64,000 nucleotides of DNA from Phocoena phocoena (Eukaryota; Chordata; Mammalia; Artiodactyla; Phocoenidae): positions 63,585,588 to 63,649,587 of the forward strand of contig NC_089234.1 in NCBI RefSeq assembly GCF_963924675.1. The letters are read 5' to 3'. Below are positions 1-10,060 of this stretch, in pieces; position 1 is the stretch's first letter; every line of letters begins with the position of its first letter. A model generated the notes under the pieces. That model was given only the letters and a program-made list of their open reading frames with translations, ran no database searches and was not told the origin of the DNA. The position numbers and the translations under genes were made by a program.

Positions 1-122
1 AAGAGCAGGGCTTGCTGCGGCAACTAGAGAAAGCCCGTGCACTGCAACTAGAGAGAAGCACACATGCCGCAACAAAGACCCAATGCAGCCAAAAAAATAA
101 AGAAAATAAATATTTTTTTAAA
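1..122 (+). mobile_element. CHR SINE, long form, 3' part cut by the window edge
   Basis: The window opens inside the body of a long-form SINE ('aactagagaaagcccgtgc', 'aacaaagacccaatgcagcc') and ends in an A-rich tail. It lies in TET1 intron 2, antisense to TET1. Confidence 0.85.
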
Positions 123-337
123 AAGACAGAAAATATCCGGTGTTGGCAAGGATGTGGAGCAAGTGGAACTTTCATACACTACTGATGAGAGTCTTAATTG
201 GAACAATCACAGCAGTTTGGTTATATTTATGGAAGCTAAGCATACACATATTCTATGACCCAGAAATTCCACTCCTAGAAATACACTCAACAGAATGCAT
301 GCATATAGTCACCAAAAGACTTTTATAAAAATGTCCA
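123..337 (+). mobile_element. L1 3'-end fragment, left part
   Basis: The text 'ggtgttggcaaggatgtgga' and 'cagaaattccactcctag' is typical of the end of L1 ORF2 and the 3' UTR. It continues at 821 after two SINEs that split it. Decayed, no usable frame. Confidence 0.75.
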
Positions 338-639
338 GGGGGCTTCCCTGGTGGCGCAGTGGTTAAGAATCCCCCTGCAATGCAGGGGACACAGCTTCAA
401 GCCCTGGTCCGAGAAGATCCCACATGTCACGGAGCAACTAAGCCGGTGCGCCACAACTACTGAGCCTGCTGTGCCACAACTACTGAAGGCCGCGTGCTAA
501 GAGCCCGTGCGCCACAACAAGAGAAGCCACTGCAATGAGAAGCCCGCCCACCGCAAGAGTAGATCCCGCTTGCCGCAACTAAAGAAAGCCCACGCACAGC
601 AACAAAGACCCAACGCAGCCATAAATAAATAAATTAAAA
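338..639 (+). mobile_element. CHR SINE, long form
   Basis: Full head, body and (aaat)n tail are present. It is inserted in the L1 fragment at the target 'aaaatgtcca'. About 46 bp of extra sequence with a second A-run (640-686) separates its tail from the next target copy. Confidence 0.9.
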
Positions 640-696
640 GTTCCGTTAAAAAAAAATACTATAGAGACTTCCACATAGAAAAAAAAAACGTGTCCA

Positions 697-820
697 GGGA
701 ATTCTCTGGTGGTCCAGTGGTTAGGACTCTGTGCTTCCACTGCAGGGGGCAAGTTTGATCCCTGGTGGGGAAACTAAGATCCCACAAGCTGCGTGGCCAG
801 CCCACAACCCCCCGCCCCAA
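697..820 (+). mobile_element. CHR SINE, short form
   Basis: The head 'gggaattctctggtggtcc' runs through to a 'ccccaaaaaaa' tail. It sits at the same target motif (tgtcca) as the preceding SINE, and L1 sequence resumes directly after it. Confidence 0.88.
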
Positions 821-1025
821 AAAAATCCATAGTAGTACTGCTATGCTCATTCTACTGTTCTGTTCTGTACTGTAACATTTCACTTCCCATTAACAATAGA
901 ATGGATACAGGTATTGTGATATATACATACAATGGAGTACTACACTGCAACAAGAATGAACAATTATAAGCAACATTATTGGCAAATCTTATAAACATAA
1001 TATTAAGCAAAAGAAGACAGAAACA
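821..1025 (+). mobile_element. L1 3'-end fragment, right part
   Basis: Continuation of the L1 piece at 123-337, with 'caatggagtactacactgca' and the following 3' UTR text. Decayed. Confidence 0.65.
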
Positions 1026-1334
1026 AATGAGTGTACAACTGTTCCTTGCTCGCTCAGAATGAAATTCCTCAGAGAAGTGTTCCCTATGTTCTCCTCTGCC
1101 TCTCCACGCATTGTTGGATGCGTAAGTCTCTCTACTGTCAGAGTTCAGTATAAGGACAACACAATACATTCTTCAGAATCAGCTTTGTCAGGGGCAAGGG
1201 CGATCTTTTAGGGGAGGGGGAAAGCAAGAGAATATGAATATCATCAACTATAGGGGACCTTTGAAATAGAAAATAAACAAATAATTAAAATTGTATTTCA
1301 AATGAACAACATAACTACATTGAAGCATTAGGGT

Positions 1335-1387
<53 letters not shown>

Positions 1388-2173
1388 GAGAGAGAGAGAG
1401 AGAGAACTAATTCAACATATGCATATTCTAACTTTTGAACACACCACTGACATTTCAGCAACAACGATAATACCTATTAACAAGATCTTGGTTTCTAAGT
1501 ATCATTCTCCACCAAAAAGAACCAAGTTTCCTTGGATAAACAGCTGGTCATCTGGTCTGGGGCAGGATGGAAAATAGAAAACCTTAGAACACTTGTCCCA
1601 GAAAATAAAGAATTATTCAAACAATGGTTGAAGGTGCTCCCTGGCCAGATTTGGGGAAATTTGAGCAACAAAATAAGTAATGATAATAAAGGAGTGTAAC
1701 TTACTGAATATAACAAAAATCTACAGGTTCACACTGAAACAAACAAGAAGAAAAAGCTCTTCTTTGGAGTTTAAAACTAATTAACAGATTTAGAAGAAAC
1801 AATGGAAACAGAACCACAATTTGGCAACTATCAGGCAAAAATCACTGATGAACATTAAAATTGGGGAGTGAAAGTTTGAGGGATAGCAGTATATTTACAT
1901 GTCTTGATCTCTCTGTAAGATATTTATTAAATACAAAGTGAAAAATACTGATTTTACAATGGAGAAATCTGGAAGACACTACCTTTAACCAAGTGATCAA
2001 AATTAAGATCATGAATAGTCGGACAAATGGACATTACGTCCCTCCTGTAAGAAGGTATTCATACAAAAATGTATAATCCAAATCTAGTCATGAGGAAGCA
2101 CTAGACAAACCCAAAGTGAGGGACAAAATAAGTAATCTGCACTTTGCAAAAGAAGCAATGTCATTAAAAACAA
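1026..2173. other. TET1: TET1 intron 2, no gene seen
   Basis: AT-rich sequence with scattered stops in all frames. Apart from the microsatellite at 1334-1405 I recognise no gene or clear repeat. Confidence 0.6.
1334..1405 (+). repeat. (TG)n(AG)n microsatellite
   Basis: About 25 TG units are followed after 'ttag' by about ten AG units. It is a likely length-polymorphic locus. Confidence 0.95.
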
Positions 2174-2195
2174 ATGTTGAGGAACTATTCTAAAC

Positions 2196-2828
2196 CAAAA
2201 AAAAAAAAGTACATATTATATGATTCCATTTATATCAAACTCTAGAAAATGCAAACTAATGTAATGATTAAAGATAGAGGCAGTTTTATTCTTTCAAAAG
2301 AAAAGAAGTTTAATTCCTCTGGTTTCTCAGGCTGCAGGACAGTTAGTGACTTTGTGCTCCTAATTTTTAAATCTGTAACTCCCAAAAAAAGACACACAAC
2401 TAGCCAAAATGAGGCACAGTGGAAATTTTTTCAAAACCACATTTCATACAATTTCCCTACTCTCCATCAAAACTTATAATGGAAAATGTTTATGTTCTAA
2501 TTTTCTGAGACAAATTCTAAAAATAAGCTAATGCATCACTCAGTGCACACACATACACACAAAAAGTACATATTATATGATTCCATTTATATCAAACTCT
2601 AGAAAATGCAAACTAATGTATAGTGACAGAAAGAGTGTTTTCCTGAGGAGAAAGGGTGCAGGTAGGAGAGAAGGGACTATGAAGGGGTACAAAGAAATTT
2701 GGGGGAGTAATGAATTCTGACTGTGGTAATGTTCACACAGTGTATACGTGTGTCAGACTTACCAAACTACTCTTTAAGTACGTGCAGTTTATTATATGTC
2801 AATTATACCTCAGTAAAGTTGTTTTAAA
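2196..2828 (+). mobile_element. L1 3'-end insertion containing a 55-bp duplication and a 281-bp insert
   Basis: L1 3' UTR text ends in 'caattatacctcagtaaag' and a short A-rich tail. It is flanked by an apparent target-site duplication, 'tgaggaactattctaaa' at about 2178-2194 and 'tgaggaactattccaaa' at about 2832-2848. A 55-bp L1 segment occurs twice (2209-2263 and 2566-2620, identical). Between the copies lie a non-L1 segment (2266-2546) and a short AC-rich filler. An A-run unusually precedes the 5' edge (2197-2208). Confidence 0.7.
2266..2546 (+). repeat. 281-bp duplicated segment, copy 1
   Basis: It matches 5531-5811 in direct orientation over the full 281 bp with six mismatches and no gaps (about 98 percent). 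Homology stops abruptly at both ends. It is embedded in the L1 insertion at 2196-2828. Confidence 0.95.
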
Positions 2829-3404
2829 AGTTTGAGGAACTATTCCAAATTAAAGGAGGTCAAAAGGATATTTTCTTATAGGCAAAATATGAATAAAGTC
2901 TGTGGGCTAAATAATAATGGTTCAATGTTAACTTGCTAATTTTGATAATAGGAGAGAATATCCTTGTTTTTAGGAAATATATTCTCTAGTATGCAAGGAT
3001 AAAGGGATATCATGTCTATGAAAACCTTACTCTCAGTTGATTCAGAAAAAAATATACACATGGGGAGGAGCTAAAAAGAGATATAAAGTAATATGATAAA
3101 ATATTATCATTTGGCTAAAAGATAAACCAAATTCTCGATACTACTCTTGCAATATTTCTATAAAACTGACATGTCAAAATAAAAGAGTTTTTTGTTTTGT
3201 TTCTAATAAAGAATGTGCTGCTTAGGAGATTGTGAGCTACAGCCAAGGTATTCATTCATTCATTAACAAATACTGGTTTTTCTCACACGGATGGACCTTG
3301 ACAACAGTAGTCACACTTGCTTGCCAGAGCAAGTTTACAGAAATAAACCACATGCCAACATCTAAATTTCTAAACCTGATTATTTGAGTTACAAATATAT
3401 TCTT

Positions 3405-3730
3405 TTCATTTAACTAACAAGTGTTTATTTAGCACCTATCACTGTACCAAGGCTAGATAGGCACTAGAAAAACAAAGTCCCCTGGAATGAAACCGGGGGA
3501 ACATGCACAGATACAGGTGAGGCACAGGGAGGGGTGAGTGAATGGGTGGAGTCTTGTCAGATAGGGAAAGGAAGAATATGTACCATGAGCAAGGACACTG
3601 AGGCAGGATCATGCACGGTGAGCTTGGGGATATATAAGTAGCTGGATACAGCTGAAACTTCAAGTATAATGTGAGAAGTGACAGCAAACAAGACAGAGGA
3701 GATCAGTCATGCCAAGATCTTGAATATTGG
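3405..3730 (-). mobile_element. L2 fragment
   Basis: Antisense L2 text is seen ('gtgtttatttagcacctatc', 'ggacactgaggcaggatcat'). It appears to resume after the SINE at 4040-4100. Old and decayed. Confidence 0.5.
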
Positions 3731-3732
3731 CA

Positions 3733-4038
3733 CCTTCCCACATCACCAGTGGTCCAGTGATAAAGAATCCGCCTTCCAATGCAGGGGACCCAGGTTTGAT
3801 ACCTGGTCGGGGAACTAGGATCCCACATGCTGCGGGGCAAATAAGCCCACATGCCACAACTACTGAGCCTGCGTGCCTAAACTAGAGAGCCCACGTGCTG
3901 CAAACTACAGAGCCCACACCCTCTGGAGCCCACATGCCACAGCTAGAGACAGAAAACCTGCACGCCACAACTAGAGAGAAGCCCACGTGCTGCAAGACCC
4001 AACACATCCAAAAAATAATAAATAAATATATATTTTTA
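3733..4038 (+). mobile_element. CHR SINE, long form
   Basis: A diverged head ('ccagtggtccagtgataaag') is followed by a long body and an A/T tail. It interrupts the L2 fragment; 'agatcttgaatattgg' before it resembles 'aaatcttggtattcc' after it. Confidence 0.85.
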
Positions 4039-4526
4039 AAATCTTGGTATTCCATGCTAAGAAAGCTAGGCTTCATCTACAACTGGAAGGCACTGAAAAC
4101 TTTGCTCTATTTTCTTTTGTTTTGAGTGAGATAAATTACATATACAGAAGAGCACTAAATGTATTAAACTAGGAGAAACAGGGTTATAGAAAGAAAACTT
4201 GAACTGTACCTAAGGAGAATTGTTGTTCAACATCCTGACTTCCCAAATAGCTGGTGCCCTCAACCCGGAGTAGAAGTGCAATAAATACTTGCTGATAATA
4301 AAGATGACACTGAAATTGTCCCGGTATGAGATAAAGGCTCAACTACAGCTGGAGCCAAGAAAATGGAGAGATAGAAGTGCTCTGATGTTGTAGAACAAGA
4401 GATACTACAAGAGTGAAAGGCATTAAACATGACTGAATTTTCCATTTTGGGTGACCGTGTAGACAGTAAGCTGTTAACCAAAAATGTAATGCAAGAGGAG
4501 GAGCCAGTTTAGAAAAGAAGAGAACA
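4039..4526. other. TET1: TET1 intron 2, no gene seen
   Basis: The first 60 bp look like the resumed L2. The rest is anonymous AT-rich intron with short spurious frames. Confidence 0.5.
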
Positions 4527-4729
4527 GGGCTTCCCTGGTGGCGCAGTGGTTGAGAGTCTGCCTGCCGATGCAGGGGACACAGGTTCGTGCCCCAGTCCGG
4601 GAAGATCCCACATGCCGCGGAGCAGCTGGGCCTGTGAGCCATGGCCGCTGAGCCTGCGTGACCGGAGCCTGTGCTCCGCAATGGGAGAGGCCACAACAGT
4701 GAGAGGCCCGCGTACCGAAAAAAAAAAAA
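4527..4729 (+). mobile_element. CHR SINE, young form
   Basis: Nearly consensus young copy. The target-site duplication 'aaaagaagagaaca' flanks it on both sides and is essentially perfect, which points to recent insertion. Antisense to TET1. Confidence 0.95.
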
Positions 4730-5530
4730 GAAGAGAACAAACTTGTTTATACCTATTAGAGATAGAGTACCTTTGGCAACAATGGACAACAATGTCTATT
4801 GGCAATGTTACAAATCAGGAGCTTATCAGGGAGATCACTCTTGTTATAAAAATATTGCTACTAAGTGTTTTAGATGTAAGTATGTAGACTATTAAGTTAC
4901 TGGCCACATTTTGATCTACTCCCACACGTGTGAAGTGACTTGAGTAAAGAAGATAGTTCATTGCAGTAAGATTTATAATAACAAAATATTTTAGAAATAT
5001 TAAATGCTATCAATACATGATTGGCTAAATGTCTGATCTCTTATTTGCAATGTGTCAGTCAAATAGGAAGTCAGCATTTTTGGACATAATTTAAGTCCAG
5101 AATGAAATAGAAAAAAGGTTGACTGAAATTAAGTTCATAATATTTTAAATTAATCTATTCTACTACACCCATATTCATAGTAGACTCAAAATAAATATAA
5201 CTTCAAGTGAGTAATCTAAAAATCATAAAACACCATAGCTGACAGGTATTTTAATTAAAGCAAGTTTGCTTTAATTAAAGCAAGTTTGAGTATTAACCAA
5301 CCTCCATAAAATCCTTTAAACAAAGTCTAAGGCAACCAATATTTTTACTACCTTAGTTTCATAACTGTAATAATAAGTACAAATGTTTGTATGTCACTTT
5401 GGAGTTTAAAAACCATTTTCAACTTCTGATTACCATTGAATCTCAACAATCCTGTGAGCAGGTGAAAATCACAAGCCAGAAGTTGAGACGAAAGCTTTAT
5501 CATTACTATACCTCCAAGGCAAAGTTTTAA
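4730..5530. other. TET1: TET1 intron 2, no gene seen
   Basis: AT-rich, with a 20-bp tandem duplication ('gctttaattaaagcaagttt' twice, about 5249-5288). Nothing else recognised. Confidence 0.55.
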
Positions 5531-5811
5531 GATTAAAGATAGAGACAGTTTTATTCTTTCAAAAGAAAAGAAGTTTAATTCCTCTGGTTTCTCAGGCTGC
5601 AGGACAGTTAGTGACTTTGTGCTCCTAATTTTTAAATCTGTAACTCCCAAAAAAAGACACACAACTGGCCAAAATGAGGCACAGTGGAAATCTTTCCAAA
5701 ACCACATTTCATACAATTTCCCTATTCTCCATCAAAACTTATAATGGAAAATGTTTATGTTCTAGTTTTCTGAGACAAATTCTAAAAATAAGCTAATGCA
5801 TCACTCAGTGC
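5531..5811 (+). repeat. 281-bp duplicated segment, copy 2 (likely source)
   Basis: Partner of 2266-2546. It lies in TET1 intron 2, starting 157 bp downstream of the exon 2 donor in the TET1 direction. No target-site duplication is seen around it. Read on the TET1 strand it carries an AATAAA motif near 5553. Confidence 0.93.
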
Positions 5812-5967
5812 CCAAGACGTACTTCAGGTAGGTCCACAAATTCCTATAGGCAACTTAAAGCAACATTTTACCAAAGCAAAAGGATGTAATACAGAAGCAA
5901 AGTGTCTCCACACAAATCACACTACTAAGTCTCACAGGTGTCCCCAGCCCCTTGGGTATTTACTTAC

Positions 5968-7875
5968 CTCCAAAGGCACAATGATGGATGGCTTCTTTTT
6001 CAGTTCCTCACATTTCCTCTTCTTACAGATCTGATGGCTGTTCTTTCTATTCTTGCAGTAGGTACATTCACCACAATTGGTCTTCTGCTGGCAGGGCTCA
6101 CAGACCCCACATCGCTTTCGTTTCTTCTTTTCCAAAGTAGGTAGCAAAGTTGTGTAGGAAGGAGAAGAGGAGGTACTGACAAGTGACACTGGCCTAGACA
6201 CCACTGTGGTGTTGATGTCAACCATGCTGGTGGCACTGATCTGGGAGCTCTCTCCTTCCAATTTGCTGGGACTGGCCTGGGAGAGGCGGACAATGCCCTG
6301 TGAAGCATGGTGGAGTCCTCTCTCAGGGGCTATTGTGAACCCCTGAGTGTTAGTTGGCAGAAAGCTTATATGAACCTTCTTCTTATTTTCTATATTGTTT
6401 ATAGCCATTGCGGGAGGTACCGAACTTATCTCTGAGTTTGATGATGGTTGAGGAGTGTGACCTAAGCCCGAAGGCAAAATCTGCATAGTGCCCTGGACCT
6501 CAAGCCCAGATGAAACAGTGCTCTGGGGCTCAGGCCATTCTGGGAGAGCATTACAGGTAGCAATTGGGTTAAGAGGAGCAGGAAGAAAGATATCGGGGTC
6601 TGAGGCAGTACCACCAACCATACCGAGGACTTGTTGATTTAAGATAGCACCAAAGACCTCTCCTTGGACTGGAATAGCACCAGGAATCTCTGGTGGGTCT
6701 GGGGTCTGACCCAGAGGCTCTCCATGAACTGGGTTAGCACCAGGAACTTCCCATTGATGTGGGACAGCACTAAAGGCCTGTCCTAGGACAGGGGTGGTAT
6801 CAGCAACTTCCTGCTCATCTGGGGTAGATTTGAGTACCTCTTGATGATCTGGTTTAGCACCAAGGGTTTCTTGTTCTGAACCTGCCAAGAGGAGTTGTAT
6901 TAATGAGGTAGGATATATTGACCCACCAATAGACAAACAGTTTCTAAGGTCCAATTCAGGTACAACCTTATTAAAGCTGGAGGTGGGGCAGCAATCATGT
7001 TCACTTTTGATGGGATCCAGGTAAGAATCAGATAGCTTAAGAGATTCTACTCGTGAACCCAAATCTTCTAACTGAATGCTGGGGTTTCCTTCAGAGGTAA
7101 CCCTGAGGGCTGCTTTTTGGAGCAAAGGAACACAGAAAGTGTCCTGAGCAAACATTCTAGGGGAATCAATAATATCATTCAATGTCTCTCTAGAGAATAG
7201 TCCTTCACCACCACGTGTCCCTTCCAATGACCCAGAAAGAACCTCTGCTGCAGGGCCACTATGAGTAGAGTAATTTATTTTGGAATCCTCCACACTTTGG
7301 GACCAAGACTGGGTTGTCTCTTGGCTCTCGTTTTTTGTTAATGTTGCATTTTGTATGCCAATTAGATTCTTTATATCAGGAGGGATTGAGGGGTCTTGCA
7401 CTGGGACTGAATCACTTTCTGAGTGCTTTACTCCCATGTCAGTAAGTACCTTATAATCACACTCATGTTGCTTTCCTAGATTCTTAGGCGGTGAAACTTT
7501 CTTGGGTTTGGCTATGACCGCTGGGGGTTGGGAGAGTCGTCTGCTAAGAGAGGTGCTTCGGAGAGCCATTGTAAACCCATTGCAAGTTAAGGACTCTGGG
7601 TTCTGAAAAAGAACCTCAGTCCTATCCAAATTCATTCGTGCTGCTCCAGCTCTTGTCAGAAGGCTTCTGACTGGCATAGGCAGTTTGGGTTCTGTTTTTC
7701 TCTTAACACCTCTTTCTTGAATTAATTGCTTTAATTTTCCAGGGCTCACAGTCTTGACTGTCGCCACATTTTTGTTGGCTGGCTTAGATCCCTTCTTCAG
7801 TTGGCTGTTTTTCTTTTTGTTTAAATCTTCCCTCCTGACTAATTTGGAAGGCCTTGCATGGCGAGATCGAGACAT
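5968..7875 (-). CDS. TET1: TET1 first coding exon (residues 1-636, with CXXC zinc finger)
   Basis: TET1 is a nuclear Fe(II)/2-oxoglutarate dioxygenase that oxidises 5-methylcytosine in DNA; its N-terminal CXXC finger binds CpG-rich DNA. This exon starts at the ATG at 7875 ([10 protein letters not shown], as in mammalian TET1) and is open for 636 codons. It ends at a GAG|GTAAGT donor (GT at 5967-5966), phase 0. Visible parts are a basic N-terminus (1-60), a conserved segment around 84-117 ([20 protein letters not shown]), a Pro/Gly-rich degenerate repeat region (about 339-415) and the CXXC domain (589-622) after a KKKRKR basic stretch. The catalytic double-stranded beta-helix domain is encoded by later exons outside the window. 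Reading past the donor gives a stop 11 codons on, so the frame end at 5932 is not the protein end. No frameshift or internal stop is seen. Identification is firm. Confidence 0.97.
6010..6111 (-). other. TET1: CXXC zinc-finger domain of TET1
   Basis: All eight zinc-ligand cysteines are present at residues 589, 592, 595, 601, 604, 607, 617 and 622, in the order CxxCxxC-x5-CxxCxxC-x9-C-x4-C. The TET1-type KTNCGEC and [12 protein letters not shown] segments are intact. In this family the finger coordinates two zinc ions and contacts CpG-containing DNA. The finger is complete within this exon, so forms starting downstream would lack it. Confidence 0.96.
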
Positions 7876-7997
7876 AGCTACGGAGCAGGAAAAACTGAAA
7901 GGGCATGAGGAAAAGAGTCATTGGTCCTTTGGAAAGTCTCACTTCTGAGGAGAATCCGGATGCACCATGGTTGTGCTCAGTCGCAGGAGGTTTTGGT
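7876..7997 (-). other. TET1: TET1 exon 2 5' untranslated part and its splice acceptor
   Basis: On the minus strand a pyrimidine-rich tract ends in ATTTCAG at 8006-7998, and exonic ACCAAAACC starts at 7997. About 122 nt of 5' leader then run to the TET1 ATG. This implies a separate upstream non-coding first exon in the CpG island near 15 kb. The acceptor is inferred from consensus and matches the known TET1 structure. Confidence 0.8.
7939..7968 (-). promoter_or_regulatory. TET1: Upstream ORF in the TET1 leader (9 codons)
   Basis: On the minus strand CAACCATGG gives an ATG with A at -3 and G at +4. It reads MVHPDSPQK and stops at TGA, 63 nt before the TET1 ATG. Its start context is better than that of the main ATG (G at -3 but T at +4). 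It could reduce or tune TET1 translation; that role is inference. Confidence 0.55.
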
Positions 7998-8281
7998 CTG
8001 AAATAACAATGACAAAACATTGGGAGTGAGTCTTTTTCCTATGCATTCCCTCATTTGAAATAGAATATTTACTAGTAAGTATTAATTAAAATTAAGGAGC
8101 TGAGAATATTGACTGTAAAAGGAAAATATAATAGACATAAAACATACTAAAGTATCCTATAAATCCTGGATTCACAAATAAAGCTCCTTTAACTTTAATT
8201 TCTGTGACAACTGATTAAGGTGATGAAGTTGTTTGAATAAGTTAAGCATGGGAGTTTCTTTACATTAGAAACCACAACTGT
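7998..8281. other. TET1: TET1 intron 1, proximal part
   Basis: Intron sequence upstream of the exon 2 acceptor. Apart from the acceptor no feature is seen. Confidence 0.6.
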
Positions 8282-8558
8282 GGACTTCCCTGGTGGCGCA
8301 GTGGTTAAGAATCTGCCTGCCAATGCGGGGTACATGGGATCGAGCCCTGGTCCGGGAAGATCCCACATGCTGCAGAGCAACTGAGCCTGCACACCACAAC
8401 TACTGCAGCCCGCGCGCCTAGAGCCCATGCTCTGCAACAAGAGAAGCCAACGCAATGAGAAGCCCGCGCACAGCAACAAAGAGTAGCCCCTGCTCGTCAT
8501 GAGTAGAGAAAGCCCGCACGCAGCAGGGAAGACCCAATGCAACCAAAAAAAAAAAAAA
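8282..8558 (+). mobile_element. CHR SINE, long form
   Basis: Head, body and poly(A) tail are intact. Target duplication 'agaaaccacaact' is present on both sides. TET1 intron 1, antisense to TET1. Confidence 0.93.
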
Positions 8559-9449
8559 GAAACCACAACTACTGCAGTTACATGTAGTTTAAAGCTCAAA
8601 TCCTAATCTTTACAAATATGGATACTTAAAAAGTTATCTCTTAAGCTCTTTCCTCAGCACATCACCCTACAGACAGAGGTATCATCTGTTGGACAGTAAA
8701 GCTGGTAAAGCCAGAGGAAGAAGAGGCTTGTATTATCCAAGAAACTCTACTCTTTGGAGATCCAGTAACATTAATACCATATTCCAATTAACCATACACA
8801 AATTTTGAGTTTTATACATGCACACAAAAGTAGCGTAAACTCTTGGGAGTTAGTATTTACAGATTAGGTTACAACTAAGACTCACAGGTCCAACAAATAA
8901 CTGTTGAGTACTTCCTCTGTATAAGGAAAGCATTGTGGCGGGCACTGCCCACACCCAGAAATGATGTCCCTCCTTCCTCTTTCACCCGACTTAATCCAAA
9001 GACTGATGGTTCTAAACTCCCATCTACCAAGGGTCCCAAAAGTTTCATGATCAATGCCTAGGCAAAGAAATTGGAAATAAAGAGAAAATGAGATAATTAG
9101 AACAGTAAAGCATACTAGATAAGCAACTATTATTTGAAAAGTAAGAAAAGAGGAGAAAACGAAACGGGACTGACTAAGAGTCATCAGTTGCATTTTTGTC
9201 TCCTCAGATTGCCTCCCTGACCCCAAATAAGACCAAGCTATGAGGAAGAGTGAAGCTCACCATACAAAATATATCAGTAGACTTCCTAAAGATCATGGAA
9301 TCAAGAGTGTGACAACAAACTGGGTGAGGATTCTTTAACAGTTGACAGGTTGCTGGATTTGTAAGAAAATCTGGTGTAGGAGAATGGTTACCAAAAACTG
9401 GTCTGCAACCAAGTGATCACCAGTCTGTGGCGAAATGAGAAAAAAAAAA
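8559..9449. other. TET1: TET1 intron 1, no gene seen
   Basis: Anonymous intronic sequence. A 114-codon minus-strand frame at 9226-8882 has no recognisable domain and is judged chance. Confidence 0.5.
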
Positions 9450-9520
9450 AAAAGAGGCTGAGTACACCTGAAACTAACACAACACTGTAAATCAACTACA
9501 CTTCTTTAAAAAAAAAAAAT
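9450..9520 (+). mobile_element. L1 3' terminus (very short copy)
   Basis: 'acctgaaactaacacaacac' followed by 'aatcaactacacttc' and an A-run is the typical cetartiodactyl L1 3' end. 'gaggctg' before and 'gaggccg' after suggest a target duplication. Confidence 0.7.
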
Positions 9521-9616
9521 GAGGCCGTATAAAGTTTTTCATAAGGTTGAATTTATTATTATTTAATCATGCTTTCCTGTTTTCGCTCATTAAAATGTCC
9601 TTCCTAAAAAAACGTG

Positions 9617-9745
9617 GAGAATTCCCCGGCAGTCCAGTGGTTAGGATTCCACACTTCCACAGCAAAGGGTACAGGTTCTATCCCTGGTTGGGGAACTAAG
9701 ATTCCACAAGCTGCGAGGCTCAGCCAAATAAATAAATAAAGTAAT
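9617..9745 (+). mobile_element. CHR SINE, short form
   Basis: 'gagaattccccggcagtcc' head to an 'aaataaataaataaag' tail. TET1 intron 1, antisense to TET1. Confidence 0.88.
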
Positions 9746-9904
9746 AAAAGTCCTTTTTTTGTGAAAGGGTGGAGATAGGCTTATTTTTTTAATGTTATTA
9801 CTTGGCAAAGTAAAAATTTGACAGCCCTCTACCGATTCTCAAATTTTGGTTTTGTTTTTGTTGTACTCATCTGATCCTGGTAATCCTGGGATGCACTAGT
9901 TGGT

Positions 9905-10060
9905 TTAGTGGCTAGAGATGGTGTCACATCAGAAAACCCTGAATCTGAATCTGTGATCACCAGCTGTGTCCTTCAGCAAACTACTTAACAGGAGTCAAGG
10001 TTTCTGCATCTGAAATCAGGTTATTTTGAGATATCAATGTGTTCCTCTGAGGAAAACCTA
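9905..10060 (+). mobile_element. MIR fragment
   Basis: Ancient tRNA-derived SINE text ('cagctgtgtccttcagcaaa', 'ctacttaacaggagtcaagg') with heavy divergence. Confidence 0.5.

Noticed and set aside
4546..4887. Open frames such as MVESPPADAGDTGSCPGPGRS on one strand and CGTRASHCCGLSRCGAQAPD on the other, recurring many times
   Set aside because: They coincide exactly with young CHR SINEs and repeat at every copy. They are conserved because the SINE sequence is conserved, not because a protein is encoded.
5932..5967. C-terminal residues after E636 in the TET1 frame
   Set aside because: These follow a consensus GTAAGT donor and are intronic. The known TET1 protein continues differently from the next exon.
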